Source: Gloeophyllum trabeum ATCC 11539
Taxonomy: Eukaryota; Basidiomycota; Agaricomycetes; Gloeophyllales; Gloeophyllaceae
NCBI RefSeq assembly: GCF_000344685.1
Contig: NW_006920421.1
Coordinates: 134,909 to 182,828 of the forward strand
Length of the DNA: 47,920 bases
Reading direction: 5' to 3'
Shown: piece after piece, positions 31,755 through 42,189 of the stretch
Position numbering within the stretch: the stretch's first letter is position 1
How the letters are laid out: each line of letters begins with the position of its first letter
The notes under the pieces: model-generated
What the model saw: the letters and a program-made list of their open reading frames with translations, nothing else
What the model was told of the DNA's origin: nothing
Database searches by the model: none
Translations under genes and position numbers: made by a program

Positions 31755-34049
31755 GCATATGATAGTAGTACACCAACAGATAGACCGACCTCAAGAGAAA
31801 AGAAAAACCGAGAGAAAAAGTCAAACGAGAGACAGCGATGGGTGATAAAACAGAGACTGGGGCGGTCGCGGGTCCGCGCTATTGAACACGAGACTCGGAA
31901 CACGAGTCGCGAGCTCGAGGTCGCTGGTCGCCGTCAGAGTCGCGCAACGACGATCGTTCGCTGGCGGCCACGGCTCCTGGGCGTCTTCGACGGCGGCGAC
32001 GACGGTGGCGGCTGCTGCGACGGCGTCTGGCCTGGCCTGGAGGCTTGACGGGTGGTTTTCAACAGACAGCGGTGGGCCTAAACATTCAGCGAGCGTTGCT
32101 CCTTCCGGCCGGCGGGCCGACCAACCAAAATCATCTGCCAGCTCGCGTGGCACTTATGTAAGCATGCATGTTGCCTTATTGGTTCGTCTGCTGGGCCCAG
32201 GCTCTGGCGGTCCAGCCAATCACTGCCAGGCGTGCACGGTAGGGCCGCAATATTCGATCTGCCTCCGCCGCACAAGACGACTGTAACCGTCGACGGTATC
32301 CTGCGCTGCGCCTCGTTGTTTCAGCACCGAGTCATGTGGCGCCGTTTGTTTTCGTCCCCCCCATTATTCGCAATCCCCACCCCGTAAGACGCAGTAAATA
32401 CGATTCGAAACGAAAGGGATGGGCACCTGACCAGGCCTGCGTTGATATTATTCGCATGCCCCGTCTCTTGTGCGACGGTTCAACGCCACAACATCATCCG
32501 TACGACACACTCGCCTGCGGACGTCACCAATGTGCGAGAGAACACCTGGGAACACCCGGAATGGCTCCCCGTCGGAAGTATGCATCTCAGATCGTCGCAA
32601 TGTCGTCGGGTGCAACGCCCTCCGAGCTGCGCGGCCTCGAGGCGGTTGGTAGCATAACTTGTGCATATTAACGTTAGTATGCAAGTATAAGGGACGCCGT
32701 CTATGACCATACCGTCTGTCCCTTTGTCAGGGCGGAGGTAGCTGTCACTCAAACATGAAACCCACCCTGCTCCATGGCCAATCGGCCATCTGTGTCAATA
32801 CATCTTCAAGTCAATATCCATGGAGGACGCCCGTGCAAGCTCCGTCCGGGTCCTTGTGCTCTCCTCGAATTCCGAATTCACCGTGCGTTTGTACTCACCA
32901 CCGGGCAGGGACCCAACCTACCGTACGGGGCCTCGACGGGTCCATTCCGCAACACGCATCTGGGCAATCTGCGCATGTCCCGCTACGTTTCCCCGGCTTC
33001 AGCCAGAGGTGTGTATTCCTGGAAAACCGGTGAGATCGGGCGCTGAGCAGTGATAGATGACCGCGACCAGAATAGCTTGCTAGAACAGACCCACCTGTGA
33101 TATGTTCAGATTATCATGATTCATGATGTGTATTTCATGATTCGGGATTCATTACGCAGAGGGAGGGGGGACGAAGCCTGAAAGATCCGATCAAGAGGAT
33201 CTTAATCATGCATCTTTGTTCACTCCGATTGGAGGGACGAAGGCTCGCTATTCGCATTCCGATCCCATCCAATGACATTCCATTCTGCCCTTGATTCATT
33301 CAGTGCAGTGAGCACATTGGGTCTGGGGAAATAAGTAGGCAGGCACGTACTCACCCCGCTCCTTCAGACGCCCATTGGTTGATTGACCCGACACGCAGAC
33401 TTTGTATCGCCTCTCGGGGACGTCCCCCTTTGTATCGCCTCTCGGGGACGTCCCCCCCGCCAGGTCCTCCGTTAAGTCCTCGGTGTTCCCCGGTGCCCCA
33501 ACTCGGCACCGAGCTCAACGGGCGGGCGTGGTTGTTCTCATTACATGTGTCCCTGGGCACGAGCCATGCGACCCTGATAGAGGAGAGTAAGAACAAGCAC
33601 GAGTCCTGAGGCGACGAGAGAATGACTGCAAACGTACTGAGACCCGAGGGCCGGCCGCTGGATGGCGGTCGTGATGAGCGGCCCGTGATGACGCTGCCCG
33701 CCAACGTAGCGTCGCTGGCAGGGATTTAACTGCTATTAGAGCATCATGAATGCAGCGGCCGATATCGGGAGCGGCTTGCAGGTCTGTACAACGTTGTCCT
33801 GACGTTCAGAATTTTGCTCTGGATCGATAGGTAGAAGTACATCAAGCCGAGCAGGTCCGCCTACCGAGATCGTTGGCGTTGCTAGGAGAGTTGACCAAGT
33901 GCTCTCTACCTCAGACGTACATCGAGCAAAGTCAGGCAACACTAGCACTAATATTAATGGAATGCTCACCGGCAACAAAGAACGAGGAGACTTGCCATAG
34001 ACGGCTACGGTGACCAAAAAGGGTTATAACCATGTCAAGAACCTGGCGG
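31755..34049. other. Long intergenic region upstream of the DUF3295 gene
   Basis: About 2.3 kb without a convincing gene. The first 300-500 bases should be the promoter and 5' UTR of the DUF3295 gene; 31950-32040 is rich in GGC/GAC triplets. At 33100-33150 there are near-palindromic TCATGATTCATGATG runs, and at 33180-33202 a small hairpin (AAGATCC with GGATCTT). A perfect 28-bp tandem duplication lies at 33401-33456. The three overlapping frames at 32755-33053 show no recognisable protein. Confidence 0.5.
33401..33456. repeat. Two perfect 28-bp tandem units with an internal palindrome
   Basis: The unit begins TTTGTATCGCCTCTC and ends GGGGACGTCCCCC; it occurs twice without a mismatch. Each unit contains the 12-bp perfect palindrome GGGGACGTCCCC with an ACGT core, a bZIP-like arrangement. 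It could be a recent replication duplication or a pair of regulator sites. There is no nearby gene on the right for about 600 bases. Confidence 0.8.
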
Positions 34050-36332
34050 GGAGTTATTCACTGAGCTCTACTACGGTCTCAAGCAGCGAGAGGTAGGTAG
34101 ATGTGCTAGGAGCATTAACTGGGCCCGGCGTCCTGTTATTTAGAGCTGGATTCTTCGATGCCTATGGGGGGCCCTGGGGCAAGCAAGCCACAAATCGTTC
34201 GGAAGATGCCATTACCACTCTGACAATGAACTCCACGCTCTCTCGAGTCCCCACTGCCATCACCCTTACACATTTGTCTGAGTTATTCTGCGGGCCTAAG
34301 CATTGCTTGCGCTGGTCTTATACTATCCGTTTGCGCTACGGAAAGCTGGGCTTACCTTCATCAACTGCTGAGTTGAATCTGGATCGCGTCGTGCTGCTCG
34401 CTGTTTCGAATACATCGGAGCTAGCTGCCGTTAACAATACAAGTTTGTGCTTGCCTGCAGCGTCTGTGATCTGCTCCGATGGCCAGTGAAATTTTGAAAC
34501 CTGGCGAGACCTTGGACTCTGGAGAACGTTTTCGAGGTGTCACGACGAGTGCAGATGGGCCACCCAGCCTATGGTCCATCGTCTCTGGGGTGCTTTCGAT
34601 CGATGCATTTCTCGGGAGTTGAGAAGCATGCGGACAGATTTCAAGGTCATTTTCCAAGTGTTACTGACAAGGGATGAGCCAGTCCGACACAAGCCATCCT
34701 TCGGAGCTAGCGCCATCCGCTGGTGCCGATCGGCTTATGTGCGACTCTTTGTGCGCAGGGTGCTCTGACTCTAGCCATGGCTCTCACTTCGCAATTCCTC
34801 TGTGCCAACCGCCGCCGCCTCCAGAGTCAGCCTCTCAAAGTCATCGTCTCCTCTCGGGTCTACGTTGTTCATTGGGTAACGATCCATGTAGTTCTTCGCG
34901 ATGTAGTGCTAGCGTCTGTTGATCTGGCCGTCCCAAACGACTGCGGTGAATGCTGTCTCTGCACACAGGACATCTTCGAAAGACTGGGTTCACTCGAAAT
35001 AGTACGCCTTGGAGTATCTAGCTGCGAAGGTTCGCGCTGAACCTGCTGATCAGACCGATCGTTGCCTCCTTCTGAACGTACAGAAGAAACCGCCATAATC
35101 CATCTCGGCGCCTCTAGCCTTGGAAGGCCGCGTGCCAGGTGCTGTCCCGCTGCTTTATGAAGGATGGACCTCTTCGGTGAAGCCAACGTGTACCTACCCG
35201 ATATACAAAAGTTGGGAGGTTGATTCCCTCGGTACAGTTCCGTGAATGTCGGCATCATCAGCATGTGGAAGCCCTCGAGCTCAAGCTCCCCAGTCGAAGC
35301 CGTTGTCAGATGCATAAACGGGCTGCCCGCACGGTCCACCGCCCTCCGTCCTAGGTATCGATGGTTTCTCGGCGACGTATTGTGGCTCCCTGGTTTTGTT
35401 GGAGAATCATCCGAACACCGCGGAAGGTACCATGATACAGAGTCAGCATAACGGCGACGTTCTTTTCATCACGAGGCCCAACTTCTCGCTATCGCTTGTC
35501 GTCGCTCCTCTTCAAGCTTCAACTGTCATATCCCCTTCAACGCGCACTTTTCGGTCTAGCGGACCACAATACAGCTGATGGACACTTTCGGATTTGCAGG
35601 CGAGACTACTGGGCGGCACCCCGCAATATGACACAGCGGAAGGCCCCGTTGAACTGACTCAGAGTGAAGGGCATGTGGCTTTCTTCGTTTTCTGCCATAA
35701 TTGTCGGCTACGACCCCCCAGTAGTCCTGATTCTCGAGGTGACCTCGCTCTCGATGCCTGGGAGATATCCCTCTACCACGGCCGTAGCCAGTGCACGTCT
35801 CCGCATTGTTTCCCAGAGCGCCGTCACGGCACTTTCGTCGCTCAATGCGGCTCATAGCTAGCTGAGTCTCACCAATTAACGAAGCAATACCGTCCCGCCC
35901 TTAATACTATAGCCATCTCCCTATCGTGCGCCCGTCGTCAGCAGCATGCAACTTGGAGCAACATAGTGGGACGTCCTGGCCGAGTTCTTGTCTCTGCAAT
36001 CTCTCCGTGTCGTTTGTCCCTCCTTGCCAAAAGCCGCTCAGCTCAGCTCAACCATCGCGGAGAAGAGAGGCGAAGGCTTGCTTGTCTACGCGTCAGAAAG
36101 CATCGTTATCGGACCCACCGCATGCGGACTATCTTCTAGGCCTCAAGGCACTCGTCCTTCATTTGTTATATATTGTCTAGAAGGAATCTTGGGACAACAC
36201 GCTGTCAGATGTCATTGAAGAACCTGTCATATATAATCTCTCATTCCCTGTTTCATCGTTCTTAGTCCGACCTTGTCGTGCCAATACTGTCCCTCGAGTC
36301 TCTTCTCCCCTCTCGCCCTCCCTGTATGGTTC
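34050..36332. pseudogene. Decayed sequence of right arm, counterpart of 6537-8740
   Basis: Plus-strand coding-like fragments occur but no intact gene: VLRDVVLASVDLAVP (about 34890-34935), LGSLEIVRLGVSS (about 34985), a leucine-rich piece near 35700-35850 and LAEFLSLQSLRVVCPSLPKA near 35980-36030. Each has a mutated counterpart in the left arm on the opposite strand. The last fragment reads like the C-terminal part of an F-box/LRR-type protein, but stops and frame changes break it. The family is uncertain. The final 100 bases before 36332 are the 3' region of gene B'. Confidence 0.5.
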
Positions 36333-37811
36333 TCAGACTGCCGCGCTACTGCTGTTGCCTCCCGCGCTCTCAACGCCGTCCCAGTTGATCTTCTCAGCGA
36401 AATTTTGCAACTTCGACAAGTCGCCCTCCTTGGACCTGATGGCGTTGGTTACGGTCAGTTGTTTGAGCGGTTGCGCCTTGCGATGCTTAAACGACTTGAT
36501 CAGATCTTTGATGAATCCTTTCTTTGCGTTGGTCTGCCAGAACCGGACGGAGTCCAGCTCAAGCGTCTCCAAGTGGGGGAACACTGCTCGATATTCCTTT
36601 TCTTTCTCTCTCCGGTAATCCAGGCCTGAGTTGATCGCGTTGCTGCCCCAACCTTCGATCCGAAGATGGCGCACGTTACACATGGCCTCGAAGAGTTCGT
36701 ACCGCCTGGTCGCAGCACCGTCGACATATCTCTTCCCATTGGGTAAAATGAGGTTGCAAACCGCACCGAGGTATTGTCCTAGAAAGAATGAATGGAGACA
36801 GCTGATAAGACTCTTCAGGTGCTCGACTTTCTTGAATGCGAGATGTATCCCTCGCCTCGGGGCCCCTTCTGCCATCAGCGACATATATAACTGTCTAGCA
36901 CCGGGTGAATGGAACATCGCTGTATCAAGTTGCTGGTTTGCTGCGACACGGTCTAGTAACCTGCGGGCTATCATCATGCCGACGAACGTCATTGCGTATT
37001 CTGCGAAGATGTTGAGTCGTATTTCCAGCAGACGTGGCGCATCAAGGTATCTGAGGAACTCGGCTTCCTCAAATCCGCCCATCTTCAGAGTCAAAGACTC
37101 GAGGTGCGGGTATTCCACCACGGTATGTGTGCCAGCGCCTTCCGCCATGTCGAATGCGACGGTTAGCTTCCGCAGGTTGGGCATCGCTCGAAGGTCCGTC
37201 AAGAGCCGCCAGGCGGTGATATCGCCCCGCGGTTCTGATATCTCGAGCTCTTGAATTGTGTCAGTGAACATGGGCTTAATGTCCTTGTAAGCAAGGCCTT
37301 CAAAGCACAGTATCTTGAGGTGCGGGCTTCGAAAGTACTTCAGCAAATCGAACTCTTGGTCGTCATCAGCGTCAGGTCCTGAGGTGTCCTCTAGTGCCAG
37401 CACCTCGAGGTTCGGCAACTCCACTTTCCACAGGCTCAGCAGCTCTCGAGAGGTGACCAAGTTGAGCGAGCGGATACGCTCAGCCTCGTCCGCGATGAGC
37501 AGCAGCTGGGCTTGCTCCTCCCTAGTGTCTTGCCGATCCAAGTATCCATCGACGGAGAGGGGACGTGTCCCACTACGCGTCATTGCTGCTTTCATGACGC
37601 CTGGGCTGGTGATCGTAACGCCTTGCCAGAATGCGCCGTCGCCGTAGACGACGTCCCTGAAGCGCGTACAGACTAGCATTATCCCAGCTCGGAGGTGCAT
37701 GTATCGCTTATCACAGCCGAGAGGGATTGGCGTGTGGCTGGACAGGTATTGGAGAAGAATCTCGGTGACGAGCTCGTCGGGAAGTCGGTCGAATACACTA
37801 GGAATAGTCAT
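36333..37811 (-). CDS. F-box/LRR-like protein B' (right copy)
   Basis: A single-exon gene of 492 residues, nearly identical to gene B at 5055-6536 in protein and DNA, including silent positions. The frame is open upstream to a TTG at 37922, but the first ATG (37811) gives MTIPSVFDRLPDELVTEILL, matching B. Domains: F-box (residues about 5-55), central ERIRSLNLVTSRELL signature, leucine-rich repeats and the C-terminal module (AVFPHLETLELDSVRF, then FIKDLIKSFKHRK). Visible differences from B are scattered substitutions and one missing serine near the C-terminus (VESAGG against VESSAGG). The predicted role is SCF substrate receptor; whether both copies are expressed is unknown. Confidence 0.86.
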   Translation of the reverse strand: MTIPSVFDRLPDELVTEILLQYLSSHTPIPLGCDKRYMHLRAGIMLVCTRFRDVVYGDGAFWQGVTITSPGVMKAAMTRSGTRPLSVDGYLDRQDTREEQAQLLLIADEAERIRSLNLVTSRELLSLWKVELPNLEVLALEDTSGPDADDDQEFDLLKYFRSPHLKILCFEGLAYKDIKPMFTDTIQELEISEPRGDITAWRLLTDLRAMPNLRKLTVAFDMAEGAGTHTVVEYPHLESLTLKMGGFEEAEFLRYLDAPRLLEIRLNIFAEYAMTFVGMMIARRLLDRVAANQQLDTAMFHSPGARQLYMSLMAEGAPRRGIHLAFKKVEHLKSLISCLHSFFLGQYLGAVCNLILPNGKRYVDGAATRRYELFEAMCNVRHLRIEGWGSNAINSGLDYRREKEKEYRAVFPHLETLELDSVRFWQTNAKKGFIKDLIKSFKHRKAQPLKQLTVTNAIRSKEGDLSKLQNFAEKINWDGVESAGGNSSSAAV

Positions 37812-40182
37812 ACTGAAGACTGTATTGTGTGAGGAGGAAGTCGATGGATGGTGGTTAGCTGCAAGCTTCAATCGGTCGTTCTCAGGAATGTGGCTCGCAC
37901 AGGTGGAAGGGATCACTAACAACTGTGGGCTCCGGTGGTAAGACTCGAAATTGGCGTCTTGACTATTCTATAGCACTCTTGAGGCTTTCTTATCAGAGAT
38001 GATGATACGGTGAAAGTCGGGTGATATTGTCGTTTACGATCTTTGGTCGCAAAGAATCAGGAGTGTGGTTCAGGAAGAATTCTCGGTGGGATGGCTTACA
38101 GTTCTTGGCTATGGTGGTATGGCCTGACCGGTAAAGCTATCTCTGTTGTTGTGCAATCGTCGGAGTGAAGCAACGGTCTATGCCAGAGAGATGGTGTAGA
38201 AGATGTTCGAGGCGGTTGCGTTCCACGCATTGTGGCGGCTTAAGAACCTGCCTCGCCAAACACAGCCAAATTCAGGTGTGGCCATCTGCTGCTTTCGTGT
38301 TGGGATTTATGCAAAGTTCATGCACGTTCATGGCTCATGTCACATCCTCATCAGAGATCATTCACGTTTCTTCAACACCAGCGGTTACTCCTGCGGCAGC
38401 AACTGCCTTCATCTCTCGTGAGATATCCTCCGTGCCAGCACCAATTTGAGCGCCATGCCTCTGACGTTTGGCAGCATGGGGCATCGTCTCCGTTATAGCA
38501 CGCCATTCCAATGGCTCAAATCTACAAGATAGTCATTGCTACAATTCACGAGTTTCTCCAGAACATGTACGATGAAATCTTAGTTCACCCATCCACTCAT
38601 CGATAGCGGGTACAAAAACAGACCTTTCAAGCGATAGTTCTTCCGGGAAGAATCAAATAATTCTTTATTAACTATGAGATGTTGTCTCAAGTGACCACTT
38701 GGTACGTGAGCCTCTCTAAAGCCAAGAATTATAGCGGATGGACCGTGGTAACACCGACATTGCGCGTGCCACTCAGCCCTATACCTGCGCGCAACACTGC
38801 TCAATGTATCAGAGTTATTCATGGTGCCTAACAGGTGGTAAGGGTCTGATATCCCAGACGTTGCAGGTCACTGTATTATTCACTGCCCTTGATAGACAGT
38901 GTCGTACGGCATGATTCATCCGGGGCTGTCACTTTGGGTAGCTGTGATTCACGGGTGAGTGCAGTCCGGAATCTATATTCAAGCTTCTTCTTCTCAGTTA
39001 AACGTCGTACGTGTACTAGTATACTGTAGCGCGTCGGTGGCTTCGGGATCTCCGAGACCAAATACAGCCAAAGCTACCATTGCCACACACGCGCCCGGAT
39101 GATGCCGTTCCGCGGCGGAAGAAAGGGAGGAGACGCTCTCCCAGTATCTCCTCCATCTCTCCCATCGTGTTAACCGTCTCCCTTAAGTCCTGGGCTTATC
39201 AAGTCTTCCGAAGACCTTGAAGAGGAGTCTTTCATGCTCTCCGTCTGTTAGGTAGTCTCTGATCGACCTGCTTGCCTGCTTTATCTCGTCCTTCGTTGTG
39301 CGGTATTCGCTGTCTCGACTGTTGCTACAACCAAACCAGCTCTCCCGGTCGAATACTGCTCCTGGAGGAATGGATGCGTCCGTGGCGACTGGAATCCCCC
39401 TTGGAGACACAGCGACGAAATACAACTGGGTGCAGAACCTATGGAAATCCGTACGCTATAGTTCGTCAAATCGCCGCCTACGACCTCTAGTCTAGAAGGA
39501 AAACAAGTCGTGAAGAAGTGCCCTCTCCCGTACGACATATCCAGGCTGTTAGTTCTTGCTGACCGACCTTGATTGTGGCGTATCGAGACATACTACGAAG
39601 GTATGACGCTTGCAGCGCTAGGGGGCTGTTCCTTCACCTTGGTGTAGCTTGCGTAGAGGGTGTATTGGGAAATGGATACAGTTGTGAAAGAATGTGATGA
39701 ACGATATTCCCTATTTATTCGAAGCTGCATGAACGAGAATTTCGCATGGTGCAGACTTGGTGTCGCGAGCAGGGAATGAAATAGGGCAACAATTTTCGCC
39801 AACTTCTTTCATCATGGACTCAAATAATGCTTGTGTGGACCTATGAGTATGTTGTCAATGATCAAGAGCTAGCGTCCTCACTGAAGCTGCTGCAATCCTA
39901 AAGGATTCAAGTCTCGCAAACATATTCTTTCACTCACAATACTAACCCTGCTCCAATCCCTGAGTGGCCCTCACTTCTTCGCAAAGGATTAGTCGACTTA
40001 GGTAAGATTTCCACTTCGTACATCCCCGATATTATACTAATCTGCGCCTCAGGATTCGCCGTCAATGACGACAATCTGCACATACATCCAATTCTTTATT
40101 CCCTTCCTCTCTCCGCCCCTGCCTTGTAATAGGTCGACTCAATATCCTCCGCCCACCTGGGTACTCAAGCTGTCCCGGAACA
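37812..40182. pseudogene. Decayed LRR-like remnant between genes B' and A' (right arm)
   Basis: No intact gene. It is the inverted counterpart of 2857-5054. Minus-strand fragments such as FARLESFRIAAASV (about 39870-39930) and LLATPSLHHAKFSFMQLRI (about 39700-39770) resemble the LRR segments of genes A and G. A minus-strand frame at 39183-39425 (ending LTDGEHERLLFKVFGRLDKPRT) looks locally coding but has no intact partner in the left arm. The first 250 bases after 37811 are the B' promoter and are highly similar to those of gene B. Confidence 0.5.
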
Positions 40183-42189
40183 TCACTTGTCCCGAGTGAC
40201 CTCTTTTATCAAGGCCTTCAAGTCAGCAATATCACTGTCATAAATCTTGCGAACCTTGCGAAGGGTAAGGATGTTAATGCGTTGCGCGTCATCGCGACAC
40301 TTTAACGATCTTAACAGATCGTTGATGAATCCTCTCCCGGTTTTCGAGCGGCCCCTCTTCTTCGGTGGACGGCACCAGACGGACTCCAGGGTTAGTGATT
40401 CAAGGCGAGGGAAAAGCGGACGGTAGGCTTCCTCGTCCTTATCACGGTATACAAGGCCCAATGGCAGGGTTTTCGAGCCTTGCCCTTCCACACGCAGCGT
40501 ACGGACCCTGGGCATATGTTTGAAAATCGCATACCACGCTCCCTCCGCACCGTCCGCGTATCCATCTCCCTTCCGGATGGACAGGTCCTCCACCAGCTGG
40601 AAGGAGGGAGCGACGTGTGTTGCTAGTAAGCGCAGCAGGGCTGCTTGGGCTCGGATCCCCTTGAATTTTAGATCGATCCCACGAAGTTGTCCCTCTCCGT
40701 TGCCCAGGGTAATGTATACATTGTGTCGTGTCCGCCCCAAGAGTTGGAACTCGGCGATCGGTAATGGTTCGTTCTCGGCTATCTGGTTCAGGTGAGGCGT
40801 CACGGATTCCAAGATAGAAGATACGTCTTCGTCCATCGCGCTGACTTCGAAGCTTGCATGCTGTAACAACGGTGCATCCAAGAAGGTGAGGAAGCGCGCG
40901 TCCTCGGCTTGGGTAATCCCCGCCGCGATCGATGCTAGTTTCGGCAGCTTCACCGGGGAGGGCTTTAACACGTCGTCCGGCTTCATGGGTATCCGGACTT
41001 CCAGGTGGCGTAAGCCTGGCGTACCCGATAGCATTAGGACCAAGGCCTCCGTCTCGAGCTTCTTCATCGCTCTCTGTCCATTATGGGTGAGGATGCATAA
41101 ACTTTCTAATCTCTCCAGGCATCGCGAGAGGTTATACCTCACGAGGCGAAAGATTGTCCCGAGCTCTCCGATGCGATGGAAGCGGATTTTTAGCGCTTCT
41201 CGTGAACCGTCCATAAAGGTGATGCATAGGAGGTTCAGTTCGTCGACTATGAGTCGGGCTACAGGCATTGTCGTTTTCCAGGGTATTTCATCTAACAGAC
41301 TGCCAATCGACCGCATGATCCATCCTGCATCGTCGGGAGGGGCCAGGATCTCAACACAAGCTCCCCGGAGATTTCGTACATAGAGGATAGGTCGGGCCTT
41401 CGCAAGCTCCTTCGTCCCGATGACGAGAGATAAGAAATTCAGAGAGGGGAGTTTGACACCTTCCTCATAGCGCGCATTTTCCCCAAACAACCTTGAGTCA
41501 ATATATAGCCGTTGAAGGCTTTTCATGGAAGCGAGAGCGCATGGCATGATTGAGTTGTGTGTCTCGTATCTTCCGCGTGTCCAGTCTGGTCTGTCTGTGA
41601 ACCTCATCCCCTGAAGTTTCAACACTTCAACTCTCTTGGTCATCAAAGTACTGGCCTCTCGGTCAGTAAAGCCCTTCAGTTCTACCATCCTCAGGGTAGG
41701 TGTCTTGAAGATGCCAAGAAGATCCTCTTCTCGGGTTTCAGGATCTTGGTGTGTGCCGTTTGTTGTCTCCAGGATGACATTCTTCAGCACGGAGACCTCA
41801 GTGTAACGATCTGCATCCCACTGTGTCAATACCATTCTTGAGGTGACCAAATCCAGGCTCCGGATCCGTTCTCTGTACTGGAGAAGAAGGTCGAGCCGCG
41901 ATAGGTTCTCCTCCTCCTCTACATCGATTAGGCGTCCGCGGACGTCGAGCAGTTCATCCCCACTCCGCATGATGGCACGTCCCATGGCACCGGAGTGCGT
42001 GATGGTCACATTCTTCCAGAAGGTCTTTAACCCGAGGACGAAGGACTTCCATTCGTTACATACGAGCATGAGGCGGGTGGGCTCGTCATAGGGGTAGGGA
42101 TCGTGTCTGTTGGCAGGTGCCACAGCCTCCAAGTAGTGCTTGATAATTTCGTGTTGGACGCGGAGAGGAAAATGCTTATCAGAGGACAT
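40183..42189 (-). CDS. F-box/LRR-like protein A' (intact long form)
   Basis: A single-exon gene of 668 residues starting at the ATG at 42189. N-terminal F-box-like segment: LRVQHEIIKHYLEA, then TRLMLVCNEWKSFV and FWKNVTITHSGAMGRAI. The central signature is ERIRSLDLVTSRMVL. Many leucine-rich segments follow (TLRMVELKGFTD, MKSLQRLYIDSR, LRHLEVRIPM, LPKLASIAAGI, APLLQHASFEV). The C-terminal module is PLFPRLESLTLESVWC, then FINDLLRSLKCRDD. It is about 160 residues longer than B and G because of an extra LRR stretch in the middle. It shows the uninterrupted form of the site where a MITE entered gene A. Predicted SCF substrate receptor; substrate unknown. Confidence 0.88.
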   Translation of the reverse strand: MSSDKHFPLRVQHEIIKHYLEAVAPANRHDPYPYDEPTRLMLVCNEWKSFVLGLKTFWKNVTITHSGAMGRAIMRSGDELLDVRGRLIDVEEEENLSRLDLLLQYRERIRSLDLVTSRMVLTQWDADRYTEVSVLKNVILETTNGTHQDPETREEDLLGIFKTPTLRMVELKGFTDREASTLMTKRVEVLKLQGMRFTDRPDWTRGRYETHNSIMPCALASMKSLQRLYIDSRLFGENARYEEGVKLPSLNFLSLVIGTKELAKARPILYVRNLRGACVEILAPPDDAGWIMRSIGSLLDEIPWKTTMPVARLIVDELNLLCITFMDGSREALKIRFHRIGELGTIFRLVRYNLSRCLERLESLCILTHNGQRAMKKLETEALVLMLSGTPGLRHLEVRIPMKPDDVLKPSPVKLPKLASIAAGITQAEDARFLTFLDAPLLQHASFEVSAMDEDVSSILESVTPHLNQIAENEPLPIAEFQLLGRTRHNVYITLGNGEGQLRGIDLKFKGIRAQAALLRLLATHVAPSFQLVEDLSIRKGDGYADGAEGAWYAIFKHMPRVRTLRVEGQGSKTLPLGLVYRDKDEEAYRPLFPRLESLTLESVWCRPPKKRGRSKTGRGFINDLLRSLKCRDDAQRINILTLRKVRKIYDSDIADLKALIKEVTRDK

